A stretch of 64,000 nucleotides of DNA from an uncultured Clostridia bacterium (GCA_947624445.1 CANQKF010000002.1:1-64000); one strand, 5' to 3'; numbered from the stretch's first letter, positions 9,080-18,003 are shown. Notes: generated by a model from the sequence alone, not told the origin. Translations and numbers: made by a program.

Positions 9080-9552
9080 TGAGGTCCAAAAGGAACGGAT
9101 TTACGATCGTGGAGGTGGTGATTTCGCTCGCGGTGATCGCCATCGTGTCGCTCACGGCGACGTCCATCATCCTCTCCGGGATCAAAATTCAAAAGAATGC
9201 CCACGACGAATTTTTTGCCGTCAACCTGTGCGAAAATTCGGTGGCGATCTTCCGCGCGGCTGCCGATGACAAGGAAAACGCGGGGGACGTATATAGTTCT
9301 TTTCAAAAAAACATGGAAGATTTGCTCGGAATAACACTTTCGGGCACATACGATAGCACCGGCGCCGGCTACGAAGAGGAGACCTATTTCAGCGCCGAAC
9401 GCAAGCCGAATGCGGACGCGGACGGCGCGGCGTATTCGTGCAAGCTCTCGCTCCAAGAGGAGAGCGGGGTTTTGAAGTTCTCCGTGCAAGTCTCCGCGGG
9501 CAGCAAACTGCTGTGCGAGATGGCGTATTCCATGGTGGGAGGCGCGGCATGA
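9079..9552 (+). CDS. Minor prepilin
   Basis: A 157-aa prepilin with a short basic leader (MRSKRNG) and a G^FTIVEVVISLAVIAIVSL signature, Glu5 present, followed by a small acidic domain. Two starts are possible: GTG at 9076 or ATG at 9079. The ATG is preferred because it overlaps the pilM-like stop in the usual TGATG arrangement. The dispersed GGGGGACGTATATA motif lies inside this gene at 9282 and encodes G-D-V-Y-S in frame. The gene ends in an ATGA overlap with the following gene. Confidence 0.8.
   Translation: MRSKRNGFTIVEVVISLAVIAIVSLTATSIILSGIKIQKNAHDEFFAVNLCENSVAIFRAAADDKENAGDVYSSFQKNMEDLLGITLSGTYDSTGAGYEEETYFSAERKPNADADGAAYSCKLSLQEESGVLKFSVQVSAGSKLLCEMAYSMVGGAA
9282..9300 (+). repeat. 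Dispersed GGGGGACGTAT motif, copy 2 (inside a pilin gene)
   Basis: GGGGGACGTATATAGTTCT, followed by TTTTC. It is read in frame in the minor prepilin gene. Confidence 0.5.
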
Positions 9553-9977
9553 AAAAGGGGAACAGAGGGGCGGCATTGGCGTATACGATCATGCTTATGC
9601 TCATCGTCTTTTCGGTCTGCACGATGGTCCTCACGATCATGCTTGCGCGGGTCACCGAGACCGACCTCTATGCGCGGAACGCCGAACGGGAGCGCGTCTG
9701 CGCGCAGATCGGCGAGATTTTCCGCGAAACGAAGGGCGAGCACGACGGCGGCGCGGAATCCAAATTTTTTACAACGCTTGAGACCCGCGGGCTCGACGTA
9801 ACAATTTCGGGCGAGACGTGGACGGTAACTTCGGGGAAAACGACCTATCGGCTGGCATTCTCCGCGGACGGCGGAAATAATACGCTCACCGTTTCGAGCG
9901 CGGGCGGCAGCGAATATCTGCGCGTGCGCCTCGATAGCGACGGAAAAATTACGGCGTGGACGAAGGGTGCGGCATGA
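9549..9977 (+). CDS. PilX-like minor pilin / small membrane protein
   Basis: A 142-aa protein beginning MKKGNRGAALAYTIMLM, then a long hydrophobic helix. The 'basic-G-A-A-L-x-x-x' opening resembles PilX-class minor pilins, which lack the GFTLxE consensus. The C-terminal domain is a small beta-rich fold (TVTSGKTTYRLAF, LTVSSAGGSEYLRVRL). The ATG at 9549 overlaps the upstream stop (ATGA) and is chosen over earlier in-frame starts, which would lie inside the prepilin gene. The stop overlaps the prepilin peptidase start. Function is inferred from context and the N-terminus. Confidence 0.6.
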   Translation: MKKGNRGAALAYTIMLMLIVFSVCTMVLTIMLARVTETDLYARNAERERVCAQIGEIFRETKGEHDGGAESKFFTTLETRGLDVTISGETWTVTSGKTTYRLAFSADGGNNTLTVSSAGGSEYLRVRLDSDGKITAWTKGAA

Positions 9978-10789
9978 ACGGCACGGTCGAGATCGTTTCG
10001 GACGTCTTTCTCGCCCTCATCGGGCTGTGCATCGGCAGTTTTTTGAATGTGCTCATCTATCGGCTGCCGCTCGGCATGAACATCGCCTCGCCGCCCTCCC
10101 ATTGCCCCAAGTGCAACGCGAAGATCAAGTGGTACGATAACATTCCCCTTGTCTCCTACCTCGTCTTGGGCGGGAAGTGCAGGGTATGCAAAGAAAAGAT
10201 CCCGTTCCGCTACTTTTTCGTGGAACTCGCCAATTTGCTTTTGTGGGTCGCCGTGCTGGCGCTCTTCGACCTCTCGGTGTATTCGGTGGCATATGCGCTG
10301 CTCTCCTCCGTGCTGCTCGCGATCGTCTTTATCGACGCCGAGCACCAGATCATCCCCGATTCGCTGAACCTTACGGTGGCGATCCTCGGGGTCGCCGTCA
10401 CGGTGTACAGCGTCTTTTTCCCCGCGATCACGGGCCGCATCGGCAGCAACGAGGTGCTCTGGTGGGAGCATCTCGCGGGCGGCGCGGGCGCGGCGGCGCT
10501 CTTCCTCGCGATTTACTTCCTCTACAGGCTGATCCGCAAAAAGGAGGGGCTGGGCGGCGGCGACATCAAGCTCATCGGCGCCCTCGGGCTGGTGCTCGGA
10601 TACCGTTCGGTGCTGCTCTGCATCGGCGCCTCGGCGGTTCTTGCCTGCATCTATCTTCTGATCATGAAGATTGCGGGGAAGCTCGACCCTGCGAAGCCCT
10701 TCGCGTTCGGTCCGTTCCTCGCGGCGGCGGCGTATCTGTGCATGCTGTTCGGGAACGACCTCATCGGGCTGTATTTGCGTTTGTTTTAA
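9974..10789 (+). CDS. pilD: Prepilin peptidase / N-methyltransferase (A24 family)
   Basis: A 271-aa polytopic aspartic protease that cleaves prepilin leaders after Gly and methylates the new N-terminus. Visible: the N-terminal domain with two CxxC pairs (CPKC and CRVC, zinc-binding type), a first catalytic Asp in FIDAEHQIIPD (about residue 120) and a second in the GGGDIKLIGA motif (GxGD, about residue 197), with about eight membrane helices. The ATG at 9974 overlaps the upstream stop and is preferred over a GTG-like start six codons earlier. Its substrates are most likely the prepilins at 37, 7593 and 9079. Confidence 0.93.
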   Translation: MNGTVEIVSDVFLALIGLCIGSFLNVLIYRLPLGMNIASPPSHCPKCNAKIKWYDNIPLVSYLVLGGKCRVCKEKIPFRYFFVELANLLLWVAVLALFDLSVYSVAYALLSSVLLAIVFIDAEHQIIPDSLNLTVAILGVAVTVYSVFFPAITGRIGSNEVLWWEHLAGGAGAAALFLAIYFLYRLIRKKEGLGGGDIKLIGALGLVLGYRSVLLCIGASAVLACIYLLIMKIAGKLDPAKPFAFGPFLAAAAYLCMLFGNDLIGLYLRLF

Positions 10790-10798
10790 GGAGTCACT

Positions 10799-12025
10799 AT
10801 GGCAGATAAAAACGAAGTAAAGAAATATAAGTACACCGCGATCGACGTCAACAGCAAGAAGTCGACCGGCGTGCTGCTTGCCGCGAACGAGAACGAACTC
10901 CGCAAGATGTTGGTCGAATCCAACCTGTATCTCGTCAACTGCAAGGTCGTCAACGACAACGCCGTCTCCTTCTTCTCCGTCCAGAGCAGGGTGAAGATGC
11001 GGGAGATCACGACGTTTGCGAACGAATTCGCGATCATGATCACGGCGGGCATCTCCATCATCGAGGCCCTCGATACCCTGCGCAACCAATCCTATTCCCC
11101 GCTGTTCAAGCGCATTCTGGGCGTGGTGCACGACGACGTGCGCGCGGGCATGCTCCTCAGCGACGCCTTCGCGCGGCACAAAAAGACGTTCCCCGAGCTC
11201 TTCGTCAGCATGACGTACGTCGGGGAAGTCAGCGGCTCGCTCGACGCCATCCTGCGGGAGCTCGCGGATTACTATGAAAAGGACGATAAGATCAAGCGCA
11301 AGGCGAAGAGCGCCATGGTCTATCCCGCGGTGCTGCTCGTGATCACGCTGGGCGTGCTCGTCCTTCTCGTCACGGTGATCATCCCTACGTTCAACAAGAC
11401 GCTTTCCCAATTCGATATCCCGATGCCCTGGCTCACGCTGGCCATCCTTGCGATCAGCGATTTCGTCACGACGCACTGGATCATCCTATTGATCGCGCTC
11501 GGCGTGCTCGTTCTGGTGCTGTTCATCGCCTTCCGCTTCGAATCGGTGAAATACGCGTGGGATACGATCAAGGCGAAATTGCCCGTCGTGGGGAAGGTGA
11601 CCGAGAGTTTGGTCTCGGCGCGCTTCGCCCGCGGGTTCGGCACCCTCGTCGCGAGCGGCGAGGACGTCATCAAATCCCTCGAGATCATGAGCGGCATCCT
11701 CGGCAACCGCTACTATCAGCGCAAATTCCTGAAGGCGTATATCGATATCCGTGAGGGGCACAGCATCTCCGAAGCCCTCCATAACCACAAAGTGTTCCCC
11801 GAGATCCTGATCCAGATGATCGCCGTCGGCGAAAAGACGGGCTCGCTGGACAGTGTTTTGCGGAGAACGACGGGGTATTTCGACGACCGCGTGGAGAGCT
11901 CGCTCACCCGCATGACCTCGCTGTTGGAACCCATGATGATCATCTTCATGGGCATCGTCGTCGCGCTGATCGTCCTTTCCGTGTTCTTGCCGATGCTCAG
12001 CATCATCAGTACAATGGGAGCTTAA
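10799..12025 (+). CDS. pilC: PilC/GspF inner-membrane platform protein
   Basis: A 408-aa integral membrane protein of the T2SS/T4P GspF family, which forms the platform that couples the PilB ATPase to pilin insertion. It has two GspF cytoplasmic helical domains (about 60-190 and 265-390), each followed by a hydrophobic segment, with a third membrane helix near the C-terminus. The family phrase FVSMTYVGEVSGSLDAIL and its repeat ILIQMIAVGEKTGSLDSVL are clear. SD AAGGAG precedes the ATG at 10799. pilB starts five bases after its stop. Confidence 0.93.
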   Translation: MADKNEVKKYKYTAIDVNSKKSTGVLLAANENELRKMLVESNLYLVNCKVVNDNAVSFFSVQSRVKMREITTFANEFAIMITAGISIIEALDTLRNQSYSPLFKRILGVVHDDVRAGMLLSDAFARHKKTFPELFVSMTYVGEVSGSLDAILRELADYYEKDDKIKRKAKSAMVYPAVLLVITLGVLVLLVTVIIPTFNKTLSQFDIPMPWLTLAILAISDFVTTHWIILLIALGVLVLVLFIAFRFESVKYAWDTIKAKLPVVGKVTESLVSARFARGFGTLVASGEDVIKSLEIMSGILGNRYYQRKFLKAYIDIREGHSISEALHNHKVFPEILIQMIAVGEKTGSLDSVLRRTTGYFDDRVESSLTRMTSLLEPMMIIFMGIVVALIVLSVFLPMLSIISTMGA

Positions 12026-12029
12026 GAGA

Positions 12030-13688
12030 ATGTATAAGAATGAAATCATCAGAGAATTCCTCATCCGGGGATACATCGACCGCGAACAGGCGGAGCGCGT
12101 CTCCGAGCAATGCGCGGAGGAGGGCGATCCCGTACGGACGATCATTGCATCGGAGTACTGTACGGCGGAGGACGCCCTCAAAGTGATGGGCGAATACTAC
12201 GGGCTGCCCGTGAGCCACATGGATTCCCTCGTGATCGAAAGCGCCGTGCTCGAACACATCTCGCGGAACACGGCGTTGCAGAACAAATTCCTGCCCATCG
12301 CGATGAAGGACGGCGTTCTTACGGTCGCGATCTGCGATCCGTTGGATTTCGTCGCGCTGTCCGCCATCAAATCCATCTATACGGGCGAGGTCTGCTTCAT
12401 TCTCGTCGATAAGGATCAGCTCATCGCCAAGATCCAATCGCTCGCCGCGACCAATTCCACCACCAACGTGCTGCGCGACATCAACGAGACCGCGGCGAAC
12501 GGGGGGGAGGAGACCTCGGCGGACATCGAGGAGATCCAGAACGCGCCCGCCGTCAAGCTCGTCGATTTGCTGCTGAACGAGGCCATTCTCTACCGCGCGA
12601 GCGATATCCACATCGAGCCCTACGAGAAGAGCGTCCGCGTGCGCTACCGTATCGACGGTTCGCTCGTCGACCGCGCGAAGTTCACCGTTGAATCCTATCC
12701 CGCCATCTGCGCGCGCCTGAAGATCCTCTCGGGCATCAACATCGCCGAGCGGCGCATCCCGCAGGACGGGCGCATCAATCTGACGATCCAGGATACGGAC
12801 TACGACTTCCGCGTCTCCACGCTGCCCACGGTGTACGGCGAAAAGTTCGCCATCCGTATCCTCGATAAGAGCGCCTTCAACTTCACCCGCACCGAGCTCG
12901 GCTTCACCGAACAGGAGAATGCCGTCGTCGACCGCATTCTGGCGCACCCCTACGGCATCGTGCTTTTGACGGGCCCCACGGGCTGCGGAAAATCCACCAC
13001 GCTCTATTCCTTCCTGAAGGAACTCAACAAAGACGACGTGAACATCGTCACCGTCGAGGACCCCGTGGAGTACACCCTGCACGGCATCAACCAGACGCAG
13101 GTGAACACCAAGGCCAACCTCACGTTCGCGGCCGCCCTGCGCAGCATCCTGCGCCAGGACCCCAACATCATCATGATCGGCGAGATCCGCGACGAAGAGA
13201 CGGCGCAGATCGCGATCCGCGCGGCGATCACGGGGCACCTCGTGTTCTCCACCCTGCACACCAACGACGCGCCCGGCTCCATCAACCGCCTCATCGACAT
13301 GGGCGTCGAGCCCTACCTCGTCGCCGACGCGGTGGTGGGCGTCATCACCCAGCGCCTCGTGAAGCGGCTGTGCCCGCAGTGCAAGACGGCTGCGCTCACC
13401 ACGCCCGCGGAAATGGCGATGCTCAAATTGGACAAGCCCGTCGAGATATATCATCCCAACGGCTGCCCCTTCTGCAACAACACGGGGTACAGAGGGCGCA
13501 CCGCCGTGCATGAGATCATGTATATGAACGACAAACTGCGCAACGCCATCAACGATAAGACGTATCTCGAAAACCTGCGCGATCTCTCCGTGGAGAACGG
13601 CATGGTGCCGCTCTGGAACGCCTGCTGCGCGCTCGTGCTCGACGGCGTGACGAGCGTCAACGAACTCATGGCGCTCTTCAACGAGTGA
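12030..13688 (+). CDS. pilB: Pilus extension ATPase PilB/GspE
   Basis: A 552-aa AAA+-like secretion ATPase that powers pilin assembly. Domains in order: an N-terminal MshEN/GspE-N domain (about 1-130), a linker, and the C-terminal ATPase. It has Walker A GPTGCGKST (about 314-322), Asp/His-box phrases, Walker B IIMIGEIRDEETAQ (about 380-392) and the zinc-binding CxxC pairs CPQC and CPFC (about 448 and 479). Length is typical. SD GGGAG lies just upstream. No PilT-type retraction ATPase is encoded in the window, so this could be a non-retracting competence- or secretion-type pilus. Confidence 0.95.
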   Translation: MYKNEIIREFLIRGYIDREQAERVSEQCAEEGDPVRTIIASEYCTAEDALKVMGEYYGLPVSHMDSLVIESAVLEHISRNTALQNKFLPIAMKDGVLTVAICDPLDFVALSAIKSIYTGEVCFILVDKDQLIAKIQSLAATNSTTNVLRDINETAANGGEETSADIEEIQNAPAVKLVDLLLNEAILYRASDIHIEPYEKSVRVRYRIDGSLVDRAKFTVESYPAICARLKILSGINIAERRIPQDGRINLTIQDTDYDFRVSTLPTVYGEKFAIRILDKSAFNFTRTELGFTEQENAVVDRILAHPYGIVLLTGPTGCGKSTTLYSFLKELNKDDVNIVTVEDPVEYTLHGINQTQVNTKANLTFAAALRSILRQDPNIIMIGEIRDEETAQIAIRAAITGHLVFSTLHTNDAPGSINRLIDMGVEPYLVADAVVGVITQRLVKRLCPQCKTAALTTPAEMAMLKLDKPVEIYHPNGCPFCNNTGYRGRTAVHEIMYMNDKLRNAINDKTYLENLRDLSVENGMVPLWNACCALVLDGVTSVNELMALFNE

Positions 13689-13710
13689 GCGGAAGGGAAT
13701 TTCATACGGA

Positions 13711-13738
13711 AAAAAGGGAGCGGCGAAGCTCCCTTTTT
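13711..13738 (+). terminator. Intrinsic terminator after pilB
   Basis: An 11-bp stem AAAAAGGGAGC / GCTCCCTTTTT with loop GGCGAA. The A/T ends make it effective in both directions, so it can also serve the convergent mmcQ-like gene. Confidence 0.9.
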
Positions 13739-13852
13739 GCATGCCTTGATCCTGTTTTTTCTCGCTCTGCGCGATGCCCTGCCGCGCAGAGCGGCGTCCC
13801 GTGTGCGCGCGGATCGGCGCCCCGTGCCGCGCCGCCAAGACAGCGGAAGCGA

Positions 13853-13872
13853 GGGGACGTAGGTCGTTTTTT
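13853..13872 (+). repeat. Dispersed GGGGACGTA motif, copy 3
   Basis: GGGGACGTAGGTCGTTTTTT, directly abutting the 3' end of the mmcQ-like gene. Confidence 0.45.
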
Positions 13873-14520
13873 CTATTTTGCGCGTTCGTAGCTCAACGCG
13901 ATGCGCTGCATGAGCTCCTCGTGCGGGATACTTCCGTCGAGCACGGCGGTCAACCAGTGCCGCTTGTTCATGTGGTAGCCGGGGAAGTAGCGCACCCCGT
14001 CCGAAAGCGCGGCGATCTCCTCCTCGGTGGCGCGCACGTCGAGGATCGCGATGTTCGCGCCGCCCTGCCGCCCGAGCTTGTTTTCGGCGACGGTGAGCAG
14101 CGCGCCGAACCATTTTCCCGTGTCCTTCCGCCGCAGTACGGCGTCCTCGGGGAACTTTTCCCAGAGAAATTCTGGCTCTGCGCCGTATGTTTTGCGCACT
14201 TCTTCGCAGAGCCTGCGCGCCGCGGCGCCGCCGAAGTCTGCCGAAAAACAGCGCGCCGCGATCTCCGCGAGCAGCGCGGAATATTCCGCCCGCACCTGCC
14301 CCACAAAGGTGCCCTGCGCCGCCTCGACGAGGTGCAGCACATAGGGCTCGCCCGTCGCGCACTCGAGGGTGGTCGTCTTTACGCCGCCCCCAACTTCCAC
14401 CGTGACGAGGAATTCGCCGTCGACGATGGGTCGGGTGACGACATAGCCGTCGCCCCGCCGTTCGAAGCCGTAGGCGAGCAGTTTTTCGGGGATCGGAACA
14501 CGTCTTTCAAAGGGATCCAT
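13873..14520 (-). CDS. MmcQ/YjbR family protein
   Basis: A 215-aa protein whose C-terminal half (about 105-215) shows MmcQ/YjbR features: KWFGALLTVAENKLG, NIAILDVRATEEEI, then YHMNKRHWLTAVLDGSIP followed by an SYERAK end. This CyaY-like family is often called DNA-binding, but its role is unclear. The N-terminal about 95 residues form an extra domain found in longer members. ATG 14520 is preceded by TATAAT only six bases upstream and has no SD, so the mRNA is probably leaderless. It is a lone minus-strand gene, convergent with the pilus operon. Confidence 0.8.
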   Translation of the reverse strand: MDPFERRVPIPEKLLAYGFERRGDGYVVTRPIVDGEFLVTVEVGGGVKTTTLECATGEPYVLHLVEAAQGTFVGQVRAEYSALLAEIAARCFSADFGGAAARRLCEEVRKTYGAEPEFLWEKFPEDAVLRRKDTGKWFGALLTVAENKLGRQGGANIAILDVRATEEEIAALSDGVRYFPGYHMNKRHWLTAVLDGSIPHEELMQRIALSYERAK

Positions 14521-14526
14521 GGCTGT

Positions 14527-14555
14527 ATTATATCAGACCCGCTCCGCCCATGCAA
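14527..14555 (-). promoter_or_regulatory. Promoter of the mmcQ-like gene, predicted leaderless
   Basis: On the minus strand: TTGCAT (14555-14550), 17-bp spacer, TATAAT (14532-14527), then ACAGCC and the ATG. Transcription would start at or within a base of the start codon. Confidence 0.75.
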
Positions 14556-14692
14556 GCGGATTTCTGCGGTTTTGCGCAAAAAAGTGGGGGGATGCTGTGA
14601 TTTTTTGCGCGACGGACCCCTTCCGCGCGGAAGTTTTTCGGTGCGGGCGGGCAAATCTTCTGCGCGCGGGAGAGACAGCTGCGATCAAACGC

Positions 14693-14722
14693 TTGACATT
14701 CCGCGCGCGGATGCGGTATAAT
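14693..14722 (+). promoter_or_regulatory. Consensus SigA promoter
   Basis: TTGACA (14693-14698), 18-bp spacer, TATAAT (14717-14722). It drives the 14750 gene and probably the iron-sulfur/thioredoxin fusion. Confidence 0.9.
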
Positions 14723-14749
14723 GACAAAAAACACACAGGGAGGGCAACG

Positions 14750-15565
14750 ATGGATCATGCGGAACGCGGGTTCAGGATCCGCACGGCATACGGCATTTTT
14801 CTTGCGGCGTTCACCGTCGTTTTCGGCGCCCTCTTTTTGATCGCGGTCTCCGAGATCTATTTCGCGGGGACGGAGACGGCGATGTATTCGCGGGAGATCG
14901 TGGGCGCGCACTTGCGGCGGCTGGCGGTCCCCGCCATTCTCTGGGCGATCGCGGTGGCCCTCGGGTTCGTCGTCACCGTGTTGCTCCCCGCCCGCGAAAG
15001 GCGCAAATCGCCCGACGCGCGCAGGGCGTACCGCCGTCTCCGCAGGCGCATGCCGTCGGGGGAGAGCGCGGAATTTCTCGCCGCGCGCGCCGAACTCAAA
15101 AAGACCGAACTTTTGCGCGGGATCGCGTGGGGCGTGTGCGCGGCATTCGGCATGATCGCCGCGATCGTGAGCGCCGTCTATCTCTTCAACGCCGCGCATT
15201 TCACCGCCGCCGACCCCAAGGCCGAGATCAAGGCGGTCATCATCCACGTGGTGCCGTGGATCGGGGCGGCATTCCTGCTGTGCTGCGGCGCGGTGATCCT
15301 CGAATCCGCGCTCGCGGGGCGGGAACTTGCGCAGATGAAGCGTCTCCTCGTGCTCGGGCGGGGGGCTCCCGTTGCGGCGCAGTCGCCCGCGGCCCTGAAA
15401 AAGACGCGGGAGATCCTCGCCTCGGAGCGGTTCATCTTTGCCATGCGCCTCGTTGTGCTCGCGCTCGGGCTGACCTTTTTCATTCTCGGGATCGTGAACG
15501 GCGGGCAGCAGGACGTGCTCTTCAAGGCGATCAATATCTGTACGGAGTGCATCGGGCTCGGTTGA
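14750..15565 (+). CDS. Four-helix membrane protein of unknown function
   Basis: A 271-aa protein with four clear hydrophobic segments (about 14-36, 58-80, 123-147, 162-185) plus one near the C-terminus (about 235-255). A basic, Arg-rich cytoplasmic loop lies between helices 2 and 3. No recognised family. The start at 14750 has SD GGGAGG. It lies 46 bp upstream of the iron-sulfur/thioredoxin gene under a consensus promoter, so a part in the same redox process is likely. Two Cys pairs occur (ALLCCGA-type and ICTEC at the C-terminus). Confidence 0.7.
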   Translation: MDHAERGFRIRTAYGIFLAAFTVVFGALFLIAVSEIYFAGTETAMYSREIVGAHLRRLAVPAILWAIAVALGFVVTVLLPARERRKSPDARRAYRRLRRRMPSGESAEFLAARAELKKTELLRGIAWGVCAAFGMIAAIVSAVYLFNAAHFTAADPKAEIKAVIIHVVPWIGAAFLLCCGAVILESALAGRELAQMKRLLVLGRGAPVAAQSPAALKKTREILASERFIFAMRLVVLALGLTFFILGIVNGGQQDVLFKAINICTECIGLG

Positions 15566-15611
15566 GCTTGGGCGCGCCGCCCTTCGGAATCTGCAAAGGA
15601 GGAACGCAGCG

Positions 15612-17771
15612 ATGTCGCGGGACTACCTCATCTTCATCGTGCTGATGTCGCTCATCGGGCTGCTCATGGCGGTCGCGGTGATTTTGGCGTGCCTCATCGC
15701 GCGGCCCGCAAAGCCCGCGTCCCCGCAGAAGAAGGGGTTCAAGGCGTGGTGGGCGGCGCATAAGCCCACGAAGCGCCGTCTGATCCAGGTCTACTGCGCG
15801 CTGCTCTTCAATGCGAACATCAAGGGCATCGCGACGGGGAACATCTTCAAGGGCGCGACGAAGAACTTCTGCGTGCCCGGCATGAACTGCTATTCCTGCC
15901 CCGCGGCGGTGGGCGCCTGCCCGCTCGGCTCCCTCCAGAATGCCTTTGCCGAATCGGGCACCCGCGCGCCCTACTATGTGATCGGCATCCTGCTCCTCTT
16001 CTGCCTGATCTTCGCGCGGACGATCTGCGGGTTCTTCTGTCCCGTCGGGCTCGGGCAGGATCTGCTCTACAAGATCCGCACCCCCAAAGTCAAAAAAAGT
16101 CGGGGGACGTATGTGTTTTCTTACCTGAAATACGTCCTGCTCGCGGTGTTCGTCGTCATCATTCCGCTGATGTACGGCGTCTTTGCAAAGACGGCGATCC
16201 CCGCCTTCTGCAAATACATCTGCCCCGCGGGGACCTTCGGCGGCGCCGTGCTGCTCCTCATCCACCCCGAGAACGCCTCGATGTTCGGCATGCTCGGCGG
16301 GCTCTTCACATGGAAGTTCGCCGTGCTCGTCGTGGTCGTCGTCGGGTGCATCTTCTTCTACCGTTTCTTCTGCCGTTTCCTCTGCCCGCTCGGGGCACTC
16401 TACGGCCTCTTCAACCGCATCGCGCTGTTCGGCGTGAAGCTCGATAAGAACAAGTGTACCGATTGCGGACTGTGCATCGAGCACTGCAAGATGGATATCC
16501 GCCATGTCGGCGACCACGAGTGCATCAACTGCGGCGAGTGCATTGCGATCTGCCCCGCGAAGGCGATCTCGTGGAAGGGCTCCAAGCTCTTCGTGCATGC
16601 AAACGCCGTCTCCGCGCCCGCCGCCGAGGAAAACGCGCTCTCTCACCTTGCAACGGCCGAAGCAGCCGAGGCGCCCGAAGTCCGCGCTTCCGTTGCGGGC
16701 TCCGCCGCACCTGCACCCGCCGCGGGCGGTCCCACGGTTGCCATAAACGGTCCCGCGGCTGCCGCGAACAGCTCCGCACCCGCCGCAAACGGCGCAGGAA
16801 CGCGCGCGAAGAGCAAGCGCGGGGCGGGATTTTGGATGCGGGTCGCGGCATGGGCGTTGGCGCTCGCCGTGCTCGTCGGCGCGCTCGTCTATTACAATTT
16901 TATCGACGGACGTACCCCGCCTTCTCCGCCCGTCTCCACCGAATATTGCTTCGCGGTGGGCAATGAGCGCGGGGAGGGAGGCGTTGTCTCCTTCACTCTG
17001 CAGGGCGAGGGGGAACACGGCATCGTCACGTTCCTTTCGGGGGAAGGCACCGCGGAGGATCCCTACCGCGTCTCCGAACTTTACGGGCGCTACGACGTCG
17101 TTGTCTCCGCGGACGCGCTCACCTACTTTTCCGCGACGGTGCGGGAGGAATGCGCGGTCACGGTCGCGGCGGAGGGAGATCTATATCTCGACGTGTTCTG
17201 GCGGAACGCGGCGGGAGAAGCGATGTACGTCTACCGCTATTCGGCGGTCGAGCCCGCCTTCACGCTCTCGCCCTCGCCCGAGGGCGGGCAGCAGTTCTCG
17301 GGCAACCGCGTCGGCGATCTCTGCTACGACTTCTCGCTCGGGCTCGTGATGGAGGAGGGGCAGTTCACCCTCTCCGCACAGCGCGGGAAGATCGTCCTCA
17401 TCAACTTCTGGGCGACATGGTGCGGCCCCTGCGTCACCGAGCTCCCCGAGTTCGAGCGCATCAAGGAGAAATACGGGGACATGGTGGAGGTCGTCGCCAT
17501 CCACAGCGCCTTCATCACCGCGCCCGTGAAGGAGTTCATCGAGAACAAGGAGGATGCCTACGATCCCTCCCGCACATGGAAGGATTGGCAGATCCGCTTT
17601 GCGCAGGATACGGGCAGCGGGCTCGACAGCGAGGTCTACACCCTGCTCGGGGGCAGGAACGGCGCCTATCCGCGCACGCTCGTCCTCGACGGCGAGGGCA
17701 AGATCCGCTACATCTTCCCCGGCAGCGCGACGTACGCGGCGCTCGAAGCGCAGGTCGAAGCGCTGTTATAA
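15612..17771 (+). CDS. Membrane 4Fe-4S (NapH/CcoG-like) protein fused to TlpA-like thioredoxin
   Basis: A 719-aa fusion. N-terminal half: polytopic NapH/CcoG-like electron carrier with Cys clusters (CYSC, CGFFCP, CKYICP, CRFLCPLG) between membrane helices, then two ferredoxin-type 4Fe-4S sites, CTDCGLCIEHC (about 281-291) and CINCGECIAICP (about 304-315). An Ala/Pro-rich linker (about 335-400) and one membrane helix (about 405-428) follow. The C-terminal extracytoplasmic part holds a beta domain and then a TlpA/ResA-like thioredoxin with active site WCGPC (Cys about 604 and 607). The layout suggests that reducing power is carried across the membrane and handed to an outward-facing disulfide reductase. 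SD AAAGGAGG sets the start. A dispersed motif copy lies in frame at 16102. Confidence 0.85.
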   Translation: MSRDYLIFIVLMSLIGLLMAVAVILACLIARPAKPASPQKKGFKAWWAAHKPTKRRLIQVYCALLFNANIKGIATGNIFKGATKNFCVPGMNCYSCPAAVGACPLGSLQNAFAESGTRAPYYVIGILLLFCLIFARTICGFFCPVGLGQDLLYKIRTPKVKKSRGTYVFSYLKYVLLAVFVVIIPLMYGVFAKTAIPAFCKYICPAGTFGGAVLLLIHPENASMFGMLGGLFTWKFAVLVVVVVGCIFFYRFFCRFLCPLGALYGLFNRIALFGVKLDKNKCTDCGLCIEHCKMDIRHVGDHECINCGECIAICPAKAISWKGSKLFVHANAVSAPAAEENALSHLATAEAAEAPEVRASVAGSAAPAPAAGGPTVAINGPAAAANSSAPAANGAGTRAKSKRGAGFWMRVAAWALALAVLVGALVYYNFIDGRTPPSPPVSTEYCFAVGNERGEGGVVSFTLQGEGEHGIVTFLSGEGTAEDPYRVSELYGRYDVVVSADALTYFSATVREECAVTVAAEGDLYLDVFWRNAAGEAMYVYRYSAVEPAFTLSPSPEGGQQFSGNRVGDLCYDFSLGLVMEEGQFTLSAQRGKIVLINFWATWCGPCVTELPEFERIKEKYGDMVEVVAIHSAFITAPVKEFIENKEDAYDPSRTWKDWQIRFAQDTGSGLDSEVYTLLGGRNGAYPRTLVLDGEGKIRYIFPGSATYAALEAQVEALL
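16102..16120 (+). repeat. Dispersed GGGGGACGTAT motif, copy 4 (inside the Fe-S fusion gene)
   Basis: GGGGGACGTATGTGTTTTC, read in frame as part of S-R-G-T-Y-V-F-S. Confidence 0.45.
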
Positions 17772-17805
17772 CGGCCGCGGATCTTCCCCGCCCCGCCGCT
17801 ACAAC

Positions 17806-17826
17806 GGGGGACGTATATCGATCTTT
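17806..17826 (+). repeat. Dispersed GGGGGACGTAT motif, copy 5
   Basis: GGGGGACGTATATCGATCTTT, between the fusion-gene stop and its terminator. Confidence 0.5.
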
Positions 17827-17839
17827 CCGAAAAAACAAT

Positions 17840-17868
17840 AAACCGTCCGAACCGATTTCGGGCGGTTT
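17840..17868 (+). terminator. Intrinsic terminator after the Fe-S/thioredoxin gene
   Basis: A 12-bp stem AAACCGTCCGAA / TTCGGGCGGTTT (one G-T pair), loop CCGAT, followed by TTCCTTTT. Confidence 0.85.
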
Positions 17869-18003
17869 TTCCTTTTGAAGCAGTGGATGCGTTCGAGGCC
17901 GCGGCGGAAATTTCTTCGCTTCGCGGGATGGGGGAGCGATTTTCGCACCCCGCGCCCCGCATAAATTTTCCACGCTTGCACACATTGCGCATAGGAGGAA
18001 ATT

